64,000 nt of DNA from Pseudomonas piscis (GCF_009380155.1 NZ_WHUV01000001.1:558001-622000); one strand, 5' to 3'. Shown: positions 36,722 to 45,799, counted from the first letter of the stretch. The notes: generated by a model from the letters alone, not told the origin. A program made the numbers and translations.

Positions 36722-37732
36722 TCAGCGCTGATGACGGATGCGTGGGTTGGCAAAGCCGTAGAGGATGTCCACCACGAAGTTGACCATGATCACCAGGCAG
36801 GCGATCAACAGGATGCCGTTCTGCACCACGGGATAGTCCCGGGCGCCGATGGCTTCGATCAGCCATTTACCGATGCCGGGCCAGGAAAAGATGGTTTCGG
36901 TCAGGACCGCGCCGGCCAGCAGGGTGCCGACTTGCAGGCCGACCACGGTCAGTACCGGGATCAGCGCGTTGCGCAGGCCGTGGACGAAGACCACCCGGTT
37001 GGGCGACAGGCCCTTGGCCTTGGCGGTACGGATGTAGTCCTCACGCAGCACTTCGAGCATCGAGGAGCGGGTCATCCGCGCGATCACCGCCAAGGGAATG
37101 GTGCCCAGCACGATGGCGGGCAGGATCAGGTGTTCCAGGGCATCGACGAAGGCGCCGGTGTCGCCGGCCAGCAAGGTATCGATCAGCATGAAGCCGGTCT
37201 TGGGCTCGATGTCGTAGAGCAGGTCGATACGTCCGGAAACCGGGGTCCAGCCCAGGCTCACCGAGAAGAACATGATCAGGATCAGGCCCCACCAGAAGAT
37301 CGGCATCGAGTAGCCGGCGAGGGAAATCCCCATCACCCCGTGGTCGAACAGCGAGCCGCGCCTGAGGGCGGCGATCACCCCGGCCAGCAGGCCGATGACG
37401 CCGGCGAAGAGCAGGGCGGCCATGGCCAGTTCCAGGGTCGCGGGGAACAGCGAGGAAAACTCGCTCCAAACGCTGGTGCGGGTGCGCAGGGACTCGCCCA
37501 GATCGCCATGGGCAAGCTTGCCGATGTAGTCCAGGTACTGGGCATACAGCGGTTTGTTCAATCCAAGGCGTTCCATTGCCTGGGCATGCATCTCGGGGTC
37601 GACCCGGCGCTCGCCCATCATGACTTCCACGGGATCGCCGGGAATCATGCGGATCAAGGCGAAGGTCAACAAGGTGATGCCGAAGAATGTGGGAATCAAC
37701 AACCCCACACGGCGGGCAATAAAACTAAACAT
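36722..37732 (-). CDS. dppB: Dipeptide ABC transporter permease DppB
   Basis: 336 residues, six membrane helices. FSFIARRVGLLIPTFFGITL and MIPGDPVEVMMGER open the protein; EAA loop DYIRTAKAKGLSPNRVVFVH. Forms the channel with DppC. It is preceded by a short intercistronic hairpin at 37773-37789 after the dppA gene. Confidence 0.93.
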   Translation of the reverse strand: MFSFIARRVGLLIPTFFGITLLTFALIRMIPGDPVEVMMGERRVDPEMHAQAMERLGLNKPLYAQYLDYIGKLAHGDLGESLRTRTSVWSEFSSLFPATLELAMAALLFAGVIGLLAGVIAALRRGSLFDHGVMGISLAGYSMPIFWWGLILIMFFSVSLGWTPVSGRIDLLYDIEPKTGFMLIDTLLAGDTGAFVDALEHLILPAIVLGTIPLAVIARMTRSSMLEVLREDYIRTAKAKGLSPNRVVFVHGLRNALIPVLTVVGLQVGTLLAGAVLTETIFSWPGIGKWLIEAIGARDYPVVQNGILLIACLVIMVNFVVDILYGFANPRIRHQR

Positions 37733-37772
37733 CTTCTGAAGTACCTCAATCAGCCGGTTAGGCGTGTCCGCC

Positions 37773-37789
37773 GCTCCCGGGTCGGGAGC
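37773..37789 (-). other. Intercistronic stem-loop dppA3-dppB
   Basis: GCTCCCG-GGT-CGGGAGC, 7-bp stem, 16 bases after the binding-protein gene. No U-tract; likely partial terminator or mRNA-end stabiliser. Confidence 0.5.
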
Positions 37790-37804
37790 AGCGGGCGTTT
37801 CTTA

Positions 37805-39400
37805 TTACTTCACCTGGGTGGTAGCGAAGTTGTTGGTGGTCAGGGGGCTCTGGTGATACCCCTCGACGTTCTTGCGCATGGCGGTGAACATTTTCGGATA
37901 GGCCATGGGAATCCAGGGTTGATCCTGCTCAAAGATCAGCTGGGCCTTTTCATAGAGTTCGGCACGCTTGGCAGGTTCAGCCTCGGCGCGGGCCTGGTCG
38001 ATCAGGTCCTGGAAGGTCTTGTTGCACCAGCGGGCGTAGTTTTCGCCGTTTTTCGCTGCGTCACAACTCAGGTTCGGGGTCAGGAAGTTGTCCGGGTCAC
38101 CGTTATCCCCGGCCCAGCCAGCGGACACCATGTCGTGCTCGCCGTTCTTCGCGCGCTTGAGCATTTCGCCCCATTCCATCACGCGGATATCCAGCTTGAG
38201 GCCGATCTTGGCCAGGTCGGCCTGCATCATCTGTGCGCCCAGCAGCGGGTTGGGGTTGGTCGGGCCGCCGCCGTTGCGGGTGAACAGGGTGATCGAGGTG
38301 CCTTCGGGCACGCCGGCTTCCTTGAGCAGGGCGCGGGCCTTGTCCAGGTCCCGGGGCGGGTTCTTCAGGCTGGTGTTGAAGCCCAGCAGGGTCGGTGGGT
38401 ACGGGCCGGTGCCGACCAGGGCATTGCCCGGGCCATACAGGCTGTTGACGTAGGCTTCCTTGTCGAAGGCGATGTCGATCGCCTTGCGGACCCGCACGTC
38501 GCTCATGTACTTGCGGGTGGTGTTCATGGCGATATAGCCGGTGGTCATGGCCGCCAGTTCATGTACCTGCAGGTTCGGGTCGGCCTTGATGCTGGGAATG
38601 TCATCGGGCTTGGGATACAGGGCGACCTGGCACTCGTTGGCCTTGAGCTTCTGTAGCCGTACGTTGTTGTCGGTGGTGATCGCCAGGATCAGTGCTTCGG
38701 CCGGTGGCTTGCCACGGAAATAGTCCGGGTTGGCCTTGAATCGCACCTGGGCGTCCTTGGCATAGCGGATGAAGATGAACGGTCCGGTGCCGATCGGCTT
38801 GCTATTGAGCTCGGCGGTCTTGCCTTCCTTGAGCAGCTTGTCGGCGTATTCGGCCGGGAAGATCGAGGAGAAGGCCATGGCCACGTCGGCCAGGAACGGA
38901 GCTTCGCGGCGGGTCAGTGTGAAGACCACGGTGTGGTCGTCGACTTTCTCTACGCTCTTGAGCAGTTCCTTGAAGCCCATGCTTTCGAAATAGGGGAAAC
39001 CCACGCTGGACTTGTCATGCCAGGGGTGTTTCGGGTCCAACTGGCGCTGGAAGCTCCAGAGCACGTCGTCGGCGTTCATGTCGCGGGTCGGGGTGAAGTA
39101 GTCGGTGCTGTGGAACTTGACGCCCTTGCGCAGGTGGAAGGTGTATTGCAGGCCGTCAGGGCTGATCTCCCAGGACTCGGCCAGGGCCGGCTCGATGTCC
39201 GTGGTGCCCGGCTTGAAGTCCACCAGCCGGTTGAAAATGGTTTCCGCCACTGCGTCGGCAGTCACCGCGGTCGTGTACTGGACCATATCGAAGCCTTCCG
39301 GGCTGGCTTCGGTACAGACCACCAAGGGTTTGGCCGCGGCGCCCAGGGCGACGCTCAGCAATGCGGCGCTCAAGGCCGCTTTCATGGGTAGCATTTTCAT
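37805..39400 (-). CDS. dppA: Dipeptide-binding protein (DppA paralogue nearest dppB)
   Basis: 531 residues, periplasmic solute-binding protein of the peptide/nickel family (SBP 5). Signal peptide MLPMKAALSAALLSVALGAA. Mature start KPLVVCTEASPEGFDMVQYT. The motif AGWAGDNGDPDNFLTPNLSC is the peptide-recognition region. It differs more from the other two paralogues in this locus than they do from each other. It corresponds by position to PA4502 (dppA4). Confidence 0.92.
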   Translation of the reverse strand: MKMLPMKAALSAALLSVALGAAAKPLVVCTEASPEGFDMVQYTTAVTADAVAETIFNRLVDFKPGTTDIEPALAESWEISPDGLQYTFHLRKGVKFHSTDYFTPTRDMNADDVLWSFQRQLDPKHPWHDKSSVGFPYFESMGFKELLKSVEKVDDHTVVFTLTRREAPFLADVAMAFSSIFPAEYADKLLKEGKTAELNSKPIGTGPFIFIRYAKDAQVRFKANPDYFRGKPPAEALILAITTDNNVRLQKLKANECQVALYPKPDDIPSIKADPNLQVHELAAMTTGYIAMNTTRKYMSDVRVRKAIDIAFDKEAYVNSLYGPGNALVGTGPYPPTLLGFNTSLKNPPRDLDKARALLKEAGVPEGTSITLFTRNGGGPTNPNPLLGAQMMQADLAKIGLKLDIRVMEWGEMLKRAKNGEHDMVSAGWAGDNGDPDNFLTPNLSCDAAKNGENYARWCNKTFQDLIDQARAEAEPAKRAELYEKAQLIFEQDQPWIPMAYPKMFTAMRKNVEGYHQSPLTTNNFATTQVK

Positions 39401-39441
39401 CGAGAACCCCTTTCGAACGATGGAACCAGCGTAGCTTGAAG

Positions 39442-39464
39442 GGCGGACTCGTCATGAGTCCGCC
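39442..39464 (-). other. Intercistronic stem-loop opdP-dppA3
   Basis: GGCGGACTC-GTCAT-GAGTCCGCC, perfect 9-bp stem, 15 bases after the porin stop. No U-tract. Confidence 0.55.
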
Positions 39465-39478
39465 GTTCAACTGGTGGG

Positions 39479-40855
39479 TTATAGGATATTGAATGGAACC
39501 GTGGTGACCAGGCGGAACTCGTTGATGTTGCCGTCGGCCTGGTACTTGCTGGCGCGGTGGGTGGTGTAGGTCGCGCGGATCGCGGTGGCCTTGAGCGGGC
39601 CGCTCTGCACCGCGTAGCTGGCGCCGATGCCGTATTCGTAGTGGGTTTCGCCGTCCATCTTCTTCACATCGTAGGCGGTACCGGTGTAGTGGGTACCGTC
39701 GATGCCCCAGCCGCGGGCCTGGTAGAGGTTGAACTTGAGGCCGGGCACGCCGTACTCGGCCATGTTCAGGCCGTAGGCGATCTGGAACGACTTCTCGTTC
39801 GGGCCGTTGAAGTCCGAGAGCAGGGAGTTGGCCAGGTAGATGCCGTTGGTTTCGTGCAGGTAGTCGAAGTACTCGTTACCGTTCACCGCCTGGTAGGAGA
39901 AGGTCAGGCTGTGGGCCTGGTGGGCCAGGCCCAGGGACAGCGAGTAGGTATCGTTGTCGATCTCGCCCATCTCTTTCTTGCCGGCATCGACGGTCTTGTA
40001 GTAGTTCAGGCCGGTGGTCAGGCCCAGCACCGAGCTGTCACCCAGTTCGTGGGTGAAGCCGAAGTAGTACTGGTTCCAGAAGTCTTCCACCTTGGAGGCG
40101 TAGAGGCTGGTCTTCAGGCTCTTGAGCGGCTGGTAGTTGGCGCCGATCACGCTGACGCGGTCGGTCTCGGCGCTGTTGTTGGTGTATTCGGAGCGGAATT
40201 TCGACAGGCTCTGTTCGGTCCGTGGCGATACCCGGTCATAGCTACCGGCGTCGAACGACAGGTTGTTGAATTCTTCGCTGTGGATACTGGCCCCTTCGAA
40301 GCTCGAAGGCAGCGGACGGTTGCCGATGACATCGACGATCGGCGTGCTGACGTTCTGCCGGCCGACGGTCAGGGTGGTGTTGGATACGCGGAACTTGACG
40401 TTGGCCAGGCCCAGCTTGCTCCACTGGCCCACGGCGTCGCCGTCGGAGTGGGTCAGGGTACGGTTGTTCTTGCCGGCGATGTCCTTGCGGTCACGATCCA
40501 GGGCAATGGCGTTGTAGGCGGCGACTTCGGTGCTGACCCCAACGGTGCCTTCGGTGAAGCCGGAGGTGTAGTTGAGGATGGTGCCCTGCACCCAGTTGAT
40601 ACGGCGCGGGGTGGAGGTAGGCTGGCCGTTGTGGTTGTAGGAGAAGCGGTCGTTACGACGCTTCAACTCGTTGGCGTACCAGTTACGGGTGCTCCCGGAC
40701 AGGCTCTGGCCTTCGATGAACCCCTTGGACTCGGCCTGGGCATTCTTGCTGTTCAGTTCAGTCGGGACGAAGTCCTGGCTGACGCTCTCTGCATAGGCCG
40801 TAGCAGTGATGCTACTGATGGCCAGGGCTAACAATGCGCTGCTGCTCAGTTTCAT
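39479..40855 (-). CDS. opdP: OprD-family outer-membrane porin (dipeptide porin OpdP-like)
   Basis: 458 residues. Signal peptide MKLSSSALLALAISSITATA, cut near AYAES. Eighteen-stranded OprD-type barrel; DFVPTELNSKNAQAESKGFIEGQSL resembles OprD N termini, and RQNVSTPIVDVIGNRPLPSS plus the C-terminal FRLVTTVPFNIL are family features. It lies inside the dpp locus at the position of PA4501, a Gly-Glu dipeptide porin, so it supplies the DppA proteins with dipeptides crossing the outer membrane. Confidence 0.9.
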   Translation of the reverse strand: MKLSSSALLALAISSITATAYAESVSQDFVPTELNSKNAQAESKGFIEGQSLSGSTRNWYANELKRRNDRFSYNHNGQPTSTPRRINWVQGTILNYTSGFTEGTVGVSTEVAAYNAIALDRDRKDIAGKNNRTLTHSDGDAVGQWSKLGLANVKFRVSNTTLTVGRQNVSTPIVDVIGNRPLPSSFEGASIHSEEFNNLSFDAGSYDRVSPRTEQSLSKFRSEYTNNSAETDRVSVIGANYQPLKSLKTSLYASKVEDFWNQYYFGFTHELGDSSVLGLTTGLNYYKTVDAGKKEMGEIDNDTYSLSLGLAHQAHSLTFSYQAVNGNEYFDYLHETNGIYLANSLLSDFNGPNEKSFQIAYGLNMAEYGVPGLKFNLYQARGWGIDGTHYTGTAYDVKKMDGETHYEYGIGASYAVQSGPLKATAIRATYTTHRASKYQADGNINEFRLVTTVPFNIL

Positions 40856-40881
40856 GGGTGATGCTCCTTTGTTTTGTTTTT

Positions 40882-40986
40882 TTACTTGCCGGTTTTTTTC
40901 GGCCGGCTGGCTTTTTGGAACTCATTCAAGGCATCGCAAACGTTTGCAGAGGGCTCATTCTCTGAATCCAGGCAATACGCCTGCAT
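40882..40986 (-). CDS. Possible 34-aa ORF between dppA2 and opdP
   Basis: MQAYCLDSENEPSANVCDAL and following residues to PKKTGK look protein-like, in the 169-bp gap between two dpp genes. There is no good SD before the ATG at 40986, which lies in a hairpin (40986-41006). Could be a degraded remnant or chance. Confidence 0.2.
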   Translation of the reverse strand: MQAYCLDSENEPSANVCDALNEFQKASRPKKTGK

Positions 40987-41006
40987 GAGGGCGAGCAACG
41001 CCCTCA
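40986..41006 (-). other. Intercistronic stem-loop dppA2-opdP
   Basis: TGAGGGCG-AGCAA-CGCCCTCA, 8-bp stem, 19 bases after the binding-protein stop; no U-tract. Confidence 0.5.
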
Positions 41007-41024
41007 GGGTTCTAGGCTCATCGG

Positions 41025-42626
41025 TTATGGGGTCAGGCCGACCCCGGAAAAGGAGTTGCGGCCAAAGGGGCTGACCTTGAAGCCCTCGACTTTCGCGCTC
41101 AACGGCTGGTTGATCGTCGAATGGGCGATAGGGGTGATCGGCACCTGTTGCTTGAGCAGTTGCTGGGCCTGCTTGTACAACAAGGTGCGCTGGTCGCGGT
41201 CGGTGACGATCTTGGCCTGCTTGATCAGCTTGTCGTACTGCGGGTCGCACCACATCGAATAGTTGTTGCCGCCAATGGCATCGCAGCTGTACAGGGTGCC
41301 CAGCCAGTTGTCCGGGTCACCGTTGTCGCCGGTCCAGCCGATCAGGCTGACGTCGTGCTCGCCGTTCTTGGTGCGCTTGATGTACTCGCCCCATTCGTAG
41401 CTGACGATCTTCACCTTGAGGCCGATCTTCGCCCAGTCCGCTTGCAGCATCTCGGCCATCAGCTTGGCGTTGGGGTTGTAAGGGCGCTGCACGGGCATGG
41501 CCCACAGGTTGATCTCCGTGCCTTCCTTGACTCCGGCGGCCTTGAGCAGCTCGCGGGCCTTGTCCGGGTTGTAGGCGGCATCCTTGATGCTGTCGTCGTA
41601 GGACCACTGGGTCGGCGGCATGGCGTTGACCGCCAGCTGGCCGGCACCCTGGTACACGGCATTGAGGATGGCCGGCTTGTTCACCGCCATGTCCAGCGCC
41701 TGGCGCACTTCCAGGCGGTCGAACGGCTTGTGCTGCACGTTGTAGGCGATGTAGCCGAGGTTGAATCCGGGCTTCTCGATCACTTGCAGTTTCGGATCGC
41801 TCTTCAGGGCGTCGACATCCGCCGGGCGCGGGTGCAGGGTGACCTGGCATTCGCCGGCGCGCAGCTTCTGCACCCGCACCGAGGCATCGGTGTTGATGGC
41901 AAAGATCAGGCGGTCGAGCTTGACCCGGCTCGGGTCCCAGTAGTGCGGGTTGGCGGTGTAGCGGATCTGCGAATCCTTCTGGTAGCGCTGGAAGACGAAG
42001 GGACCGGTGCCGATGGGTTTCTGGTTGATCTGGCTCGGGGTGCCGGCCTTGAGCAGGTGCTCGGCGTATTCGGCGGAAAGGATCGAGGCGAAGCTCATGG
42101 CCAGGTTCTGGATGAACGCCGCATCCACGGTATTCAGGGTGATGACCACGGTCAGCGGGTCGGTTTTCTCGACCTTGGCGATGTTCTTGTTCAGGCTCAT
42201 GCCGTTGAAGTAGGGGAACTCCGTCGGGTAGGCACGGCGGAACGGATGGTCGGCGTCGAGCATGCGGTTGAAGGTGAACAGCACGTCGTCGGCATTGAAG
42301 TCACGGGTCGGCTTGAAGTACGAGGTGCTGTGGAACTTCACGCCCTCGCGCAGGTGGAAGCTGTACTTCAGGCCATCCTCGGAGATGTCCCAGCGGGTGG
42401 CCAGGGCGGGCAAGACGTTGGTCGCGCCTCTCTCGAACTCCACCAGGCGGTTGTACAACGGCTCGGCGGCATCGTTGTCGGTGGCGGTGGTGTATTGCGC
42501 GGTGTCGAAGCCGGCCGGGCTGCCTTCGGAGCAGAACACCAGGCTGCGATCGGCAGCCTGGCCCAACGAACTGGCGACCAACAAGCTGCTGCCCAGCAAT
42601 GCCGGGATGATCAAGGAGTGACGCAT
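41025..42626 (-). CDS. dppA: Dipeptide-binding protein (second dppA paralogue)
   Basis: 533 residues, periplasmic SBP 5 protein. Start MRHSLIIPALLGSSLLVASS at 42626 with GGAG 10 bases upstream; signal cut near GQAAD. Mature RSLVFCSEGSPAGFDTAQYT. Recognition region IGWTGDNGDPDNWLGTLYSC. Strongly similar along its length to the 541-aa paralogue just upstream, evidence of a tandem duplication that is now diverged. Different paralogues probably widen the range of di/tripeptides fed to DppBCDF. Confidence 0.91.
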   Translation of the reverse strand: MRHSLIIPALLGSSLLVASSLGQAADRSLVFCSEGSPAGFDTAQYTTATDNDAAEPLYNRLVEFERGATNVLPALATRWDISEDGLKYSFHLREGVKFHSTSYFKPTRDFNADDVLFTFNRMLDADHPFRRAYPTEFPYFNGMSLNKNIAKVEKTDPLTVVITLNTVDAAFIQNLAMSFASILSAEYAEHLLKAGTPSQINQKPIGTGPFVFQRYQKDSQIRYTANPHYWDPSRVKLDRLIFAINTDASVRVQKLRAGECQVTLHPRPADVDALKSDPKLQVIEKPGFNLGYIAYNVQHKPFDRLEVRQALDMAVNKPAILNAVYQGAGQLAVNAMPPTQWSYDDSIKDAAYNPDKARELLKAAGVKEGTEINLWAMPVQRPYNPNAKLMAEMLQADWAKIGLKVKIVSYEWGEYIKRTKNGEHDVSLIGWTGDNGDPDNWLGTLYSCDAIGGNNYSMWCDPQYDKLIKQAKIVTDRDQRTLLYKQAQQLLKQQVPITPIAHSTINQPLSAKVEGFKVSPFGRNSFSGVGLTP

Positions 42627-42871
42627 GACGATCCATCTCCATTTTTTGTTGTGATGATCAAGGGACCATGGCTCCTTCCTGGAGCCTGTACAGGCCATTG
42701 ATGCCAAACCATGGTTGCAAAAATGCCCACCGTCGCCCTTGCAAGTTGAAGGCCAGGGCCGTATCCGGCGCGGGCTCTGCAAGTCTTTTCGGGTACGGCT
42801 CCGGGATCGCGCGGCTGCGAGATAGCGCAGTTGCGTCGATGCCGGGGCGGACTCTTTCGGGGGGGCAAGGC

Positions 42872-42897
42872 GACGGTGGCGTCAGGACGCCACCGTC
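42872..42897 (-). other. Intercistronic stem-loop dppA1-dppA2
   Basis: GACGGTGGCGTC-AG-GACGCCACCGTC: perfect 12-bp stem 8 bases after the stop of the first dppA gene. No U-tract, so more a 3'-end stabiliser or attenuator than a full terminator. Confidence 0.6.
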
Positions 42898-42905
42898 GTC
42901 GCAAG

Positions 42906-44531
42906 TTACTTGCTGATGCTCACGCCGTAGAAGGAGTTCAAGCCGAACGGGCTGATCTTGAAGTCCTGCACGTTGGCGCGCATGGGTTGGAACACCGTCG
43001 AGTGTGCGATAGGTGTCATCGGGACTGCGTCTTTGAGGATGTGCTGCGCCTGCTTGTACAGCTCGGTGCGTTTAGCGACATCCGATGTGGCCTTGGCTTG
43101 CTTGATCAAAGCGTCGTAAGGCTTGTCACACCATTTCGAGAAGTTGTTGCCGTTCATGGAGTCGCAGCCGAACAGGGTGCCCAGCCAGTTGTCGGGGTCA
43201 CCGTTGTCACCGCTCCAGCCGATGATCATCGCCTGGTTCTCGCCGCCCTTGGAACGCTTGATGTACTCGCCCCACTCATAGCTGACGATGTTCACCTTCA
43301 GGCCGATCTTCGCCCAGTCGGACTGCAGCATTTCTGCCATCAGCTTGGCGTTGGGGTTGTAGGGACGCTGTACCGGCATGGCCCACAGGGTGATCTGGGT
43401 GCCTTCCTTGACGCCGGCTTCCTTGAGCAGTTGGCGGGCTTTCTCGGGATCGTACTTGGCGTCCTTGATGGTGGTGTCGTAGGACCACTCGGTCGGCGGC
43501 ATGGCGTTGACCGCCAGTTGGCCGGCGCCCTGGTACACCGAATCGATGATCTGCGGCTTGTTCACCGCCATGTCCAGGGCCTGGCGTACCTTGAGGTCGG
43601 CCAGTGGGTTGGCGTCGGTGCGGCCCTTGAGGACCGGCATCACGTTGTAGGCGACATAACCCAGGTTGAAGCCGGCCTGTTCAGGCATCTTCAGGTCCTT
43701 GTCTTCCTTGAGGGCCTTGAGGTCGGCCGGGCGTGGGAAGAGGGTGACCTGGCATTCGTTCTTCTTCAGCTTCTGGATACGCACCGATGGGTCGGTGGTG
43801 ATGGCGAAGATCAGGTTGTCGATCTTCACGTCTTCAGGTTTCCAGTAGTCCTTGTTGCCGGTGTAGCGGATGTTCGAGTCCTTCTGGTAGCTCTTGAACA
43901 CGAACGGGCCGGTACCGATCGGCTTCTGGTTGATGTCGCTGGTCTTGCCTTCCTTGAGCAGCTTGTCGGCGTATTCGGCGGACTGGATGGAGGCGAAGCT
44001 CATGGCCAGGTTCTGGATGAACGCGGCGTCGACGCTCTTCAGCGAGAAACGCACGGTCTTGTCGTCGAGTTTCTCGATCTTGGTGATGTTGGTGTCCATC
44101 CCCATGTCGGTGAAGTACGGGAATTCGGTCGGGTATGCCTTACGGAACGGCATGTCCTTGTCGATCATCCGGGTGAAGGTGAACACCACGTCGTCGGCAT
44201 TGAAGTTGCGGGTCGGGGTGAAGTACGGCGTGGTATGGAACTTGACGCCTTCACGCAGGTGGAAGGTGTAGGTCAGGCCGTCTTCGGAGATGTCCCAGCT
44301 GGTGGCCAGGCCCGGGATGACCGCGGTGCCGCCACGTTCGAACTGGCTGAGACGGTTGAACAGGGTCTCGGCCGAGGCGTCGAAGTCGGTTCCGGTGGTG
44401 TACTGGCCCGGGTCGAAACCGGCAGGGCTGCCCTCGGAGCAGAACACCAGATTAGTCGCCGCCTGGGCGATGGGGGCGCTGGCCAGCAGACCGGCGCTGA
44501 CTAAAAACGGAATGACTGCTTGTTTGAACAT
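42906..44531 (-). CDS. dppA: Dipeptide-binding protein (first dppA paralogue of the operon)
   Basis: 541 residues, periplasmic SBP 5 protein. ATG 44531 (MFKQAVIPFLVSAGLLASAP), GAGG upstream; an ATG at 44555 in the same frame is less suited because it places residues before the signal peptide. Cleavage near AQAAT. Mature NLVFCSEGSPAGFDPGQYTT, recognition region IGWSGDNGDPDNWLGTLFGC. It heads the dpp operon, followed by an intercistronic hairpin, so it is probably the most abundant of the three. Confidence 0.92.
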   Translation of the reverse strand: MFKQAVIPFLVSAGLLASAPIAQAATNLVFCSEGSPAGFDPGQYTTGTDFDASAETLFNRLSQFERGGTAVIPGLATSWDISEDGLTYTFHLREGVKFHTTPYFTPTRNFNADDVVFTFTRMIDKDMPFRKAYPTEFPYFTDMGMDTNITKIEKLDDKTVRFSLKSVDAAFIQNLAMSFASIQSAEYADKLLKEGKTSDINQKPIGTGPFVFKSYQKDSNIRYTGNKDYWKPEDVKIDNLIFAITTDPSVRIQKLKKNECQVTLFPRPADLKALKEDKDLKMPEQAGFNLGYVAYNVMPVLKGRTDANPLADLKVRQALDMAVNKPQIIDSVYQGAGQLAVNAMPPTEWSYDTTIKDAKYDPEKARQLLKEAGVKEGTQITLWAMPVQRPYNPNAKLMAEMLQSDWAKIGLKVNIVSYEWGEYIKRSKGGENQAMIIGWSGDNGDPDNWLGTLFGCDSMNGNNFSKWCDKPYDALIKQAKATSDVAKRTELYKQAQHILKDAVPMTPIAHSTVFQPMRANVQDFKISPFGLNSFYGVSISK

Positions 44532-44671
44532 GGTGGCCTCATGATTTGTTGTCATTGTTTGTGTTGAGGGCGACCTTGTGAGTCGACCCGCCGATACTTA
44601 TGCAGGCCCCATACCCAATGCAAGATGTGGGGCCGGCGCAGGTATCAAAGAGTGGAACGAACGTACAGGAA

Positions 44672-44702
44672 TGACGCATTTGTATAAAACTTGACGCATT
44701 TG
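44672..44702. promoter_or_regulatory. Tandem 11-bp direct repeat, candidate regulator site for dpp
   Basis: TGACGCATTTG at 44672-44682 and again at 44692-44702, exactly 20 bp apart, with a weaker GTTTGCGTC copy after. It lies about 140 bp before dppA1. PsdR is known to repress this operon, but a direct repeat could also suit an activator. Confidence 0.45.
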
Positions 44703-45134
44703 ATCGTTTGCGTCGGTTCTTTATGGTGCATCTGCCGCCTTTTTTGTGGGCATGCATGGGCGATTGCGCCCCGTAATGGTGCATGCTCTGGGCGGGCGGC
44801 GAGCGATTTGCGCAGCGGATTTCCCGGCGCACGGGCGGTCCTGCAGGAGAACTGCAACGCCATGGCGGCCGGAAGGGAAGACGCGGGGTAATGGTTGCCA
44901 ACGGCGTGGGGCAGCGGGGAGCCGAGGCTCAGACCGGCGGCTTGCCAAACCTGGAATGGGTGGAACTTACACATGCAAACCTCATTTTTTCTTTTTCTAG
45001 GGCTTACCTGAGGGTGGCCTTGTGGGCCGTGGCAACTCGCCTTGCCATGGGAAATGGATGAACCCATGGAGCCTTTGCGGCGATGGCGAGTGCCTGTCAT
45101 GTGTTTGCGTGGTCACTCGCCGATGCCGAAATTA

Positions 45135-45175
45135 AGTCATGCTGAAATTGCGGTCAACGAAAATTAAGCATGACT
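45135..45175 (-). terminator. Inverted repeat downstream of psdR
   Basis: AGTCATGCT and AGCATGACT, 9-bp arms with 23-base loop; on the minus strand TTAATTTC follows. Weak terminator or a small-RNA end. Confidence 0.35.
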
Positions 45176-45235
45176 AACTTTTCTCCTGCGCAAAGCCTCG
45201 TCCTTGAGGCTCGGCAGGCATGGCGGGAATGGGTT

Positions 45236-45799
45236 TCAGGAGGCGGGGAGGTCGTCGAACAGGCCCATGGTGGTGACGGTCAGGACTTCCGCCGGACCGT
45301 CGCCGACATTGGCCAGGAAGTGGGCCTTGGTAGCGTCGAAGTGCACCGAGTCGCCGGGGCCCAGGGGGTATTGCCGGCCTTCGATGGTGTACACGATCTG
45401 TCCAGAGAGAACGTAGGAAAACTCCGAGCCATCATGGGAGATGAGTTCCGATTGATATCCCACGGAGATGTTCATCTTCACCGCGTTGATCATGTTTCCG
45501 GGAAATGAACTGGACAGGCGTTCATAGGCCAGCGGCTGGCCCTCGATGGTATAGCGCACCCGTTCACCGTCGTGGGAGTCGGGCTGGGCCTGGATTGGCT
45601 GGTCGAACAGGGCGTTCAGTGGAACATTCAGGGACTTGGCGATGTTGACCAGGGATGAAATGGACACGCCGGTGAGATTGCGTTCTGCCTGGGAGAGGAA
45701 GCTGGCAGTCAGACCGGACTCGCTGGCAATCTGACGCAGGGTTTTCTTGGCGGCGCGGCGATAGCGGCGCAGGCGTTCGCCGATGCGATCTGCGGTCAT
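45236..45799 (-). CDS. psdR: XRE-family regulator with cupin domain, PsdR (repressor of dipeptide uptake)
   Basis: 187 residues. N-terminal lambda-repressor-like HTH (RIGERLRRYRRAAKKTLRQI, then ASESGLTASFLSQAERNLTG, residues 4-60). C-terminal cupin (about 105-180: SYVLSGQIVYTIEG, YPLGPGDSVHFDATKAHFLA), likely the effector-binding barrel. ATG 45799; the open frame to 45880 covers the promoter palindrome. In P. aeruginosa PsdR represses dpp and dipeptidase genes, and loss boosts growth on protein. The position next to dppA fits. Confidence 0.88.
   Translation of the reverse strand: MTADRIGERLRRYRRAAKKTLRQIASESGLTASFLSQAERNLTGVSISSLVNIAKSLNVPLNALFDQPIQAQPDSHDGERVRYTIEGQPLAYERLSSSFPGNMINAVKMNISVGYQSELISHDGSEFSYVLSGQIVYTIEGRQYPLGPGDSVHFDATKAHFLANVGDGPAEVLTVTTMGLFDDLPAS

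Larger units (their letters stand above)
44532..45235. promoter_or_regulatory. 704-bp regulatory region between psdR and dppA1
   Basis: No convincing gene; P. aeruginosa has a metallopeptidase gene (mdpA) in this neighbourhood, which is absent here. Visible: stem GGCCCCA (44605-44611)/TGGGGCC (44628-44634) in the probable dppA leader, tandem TGACGCATTTG repeats (44672-44702), and an inverted repeat AGTCATGCT/AGCATGACT at 45135-45175 after psdR. Confidence 0.5.

Noticed and set aside
40882..41253. 123-aa reverse frame overlapping the dppA2 end
   Set aside because: Most of it overlaps dppA2 in another frame; only the last 34 codons lie in the gap and are listed with low confidence.
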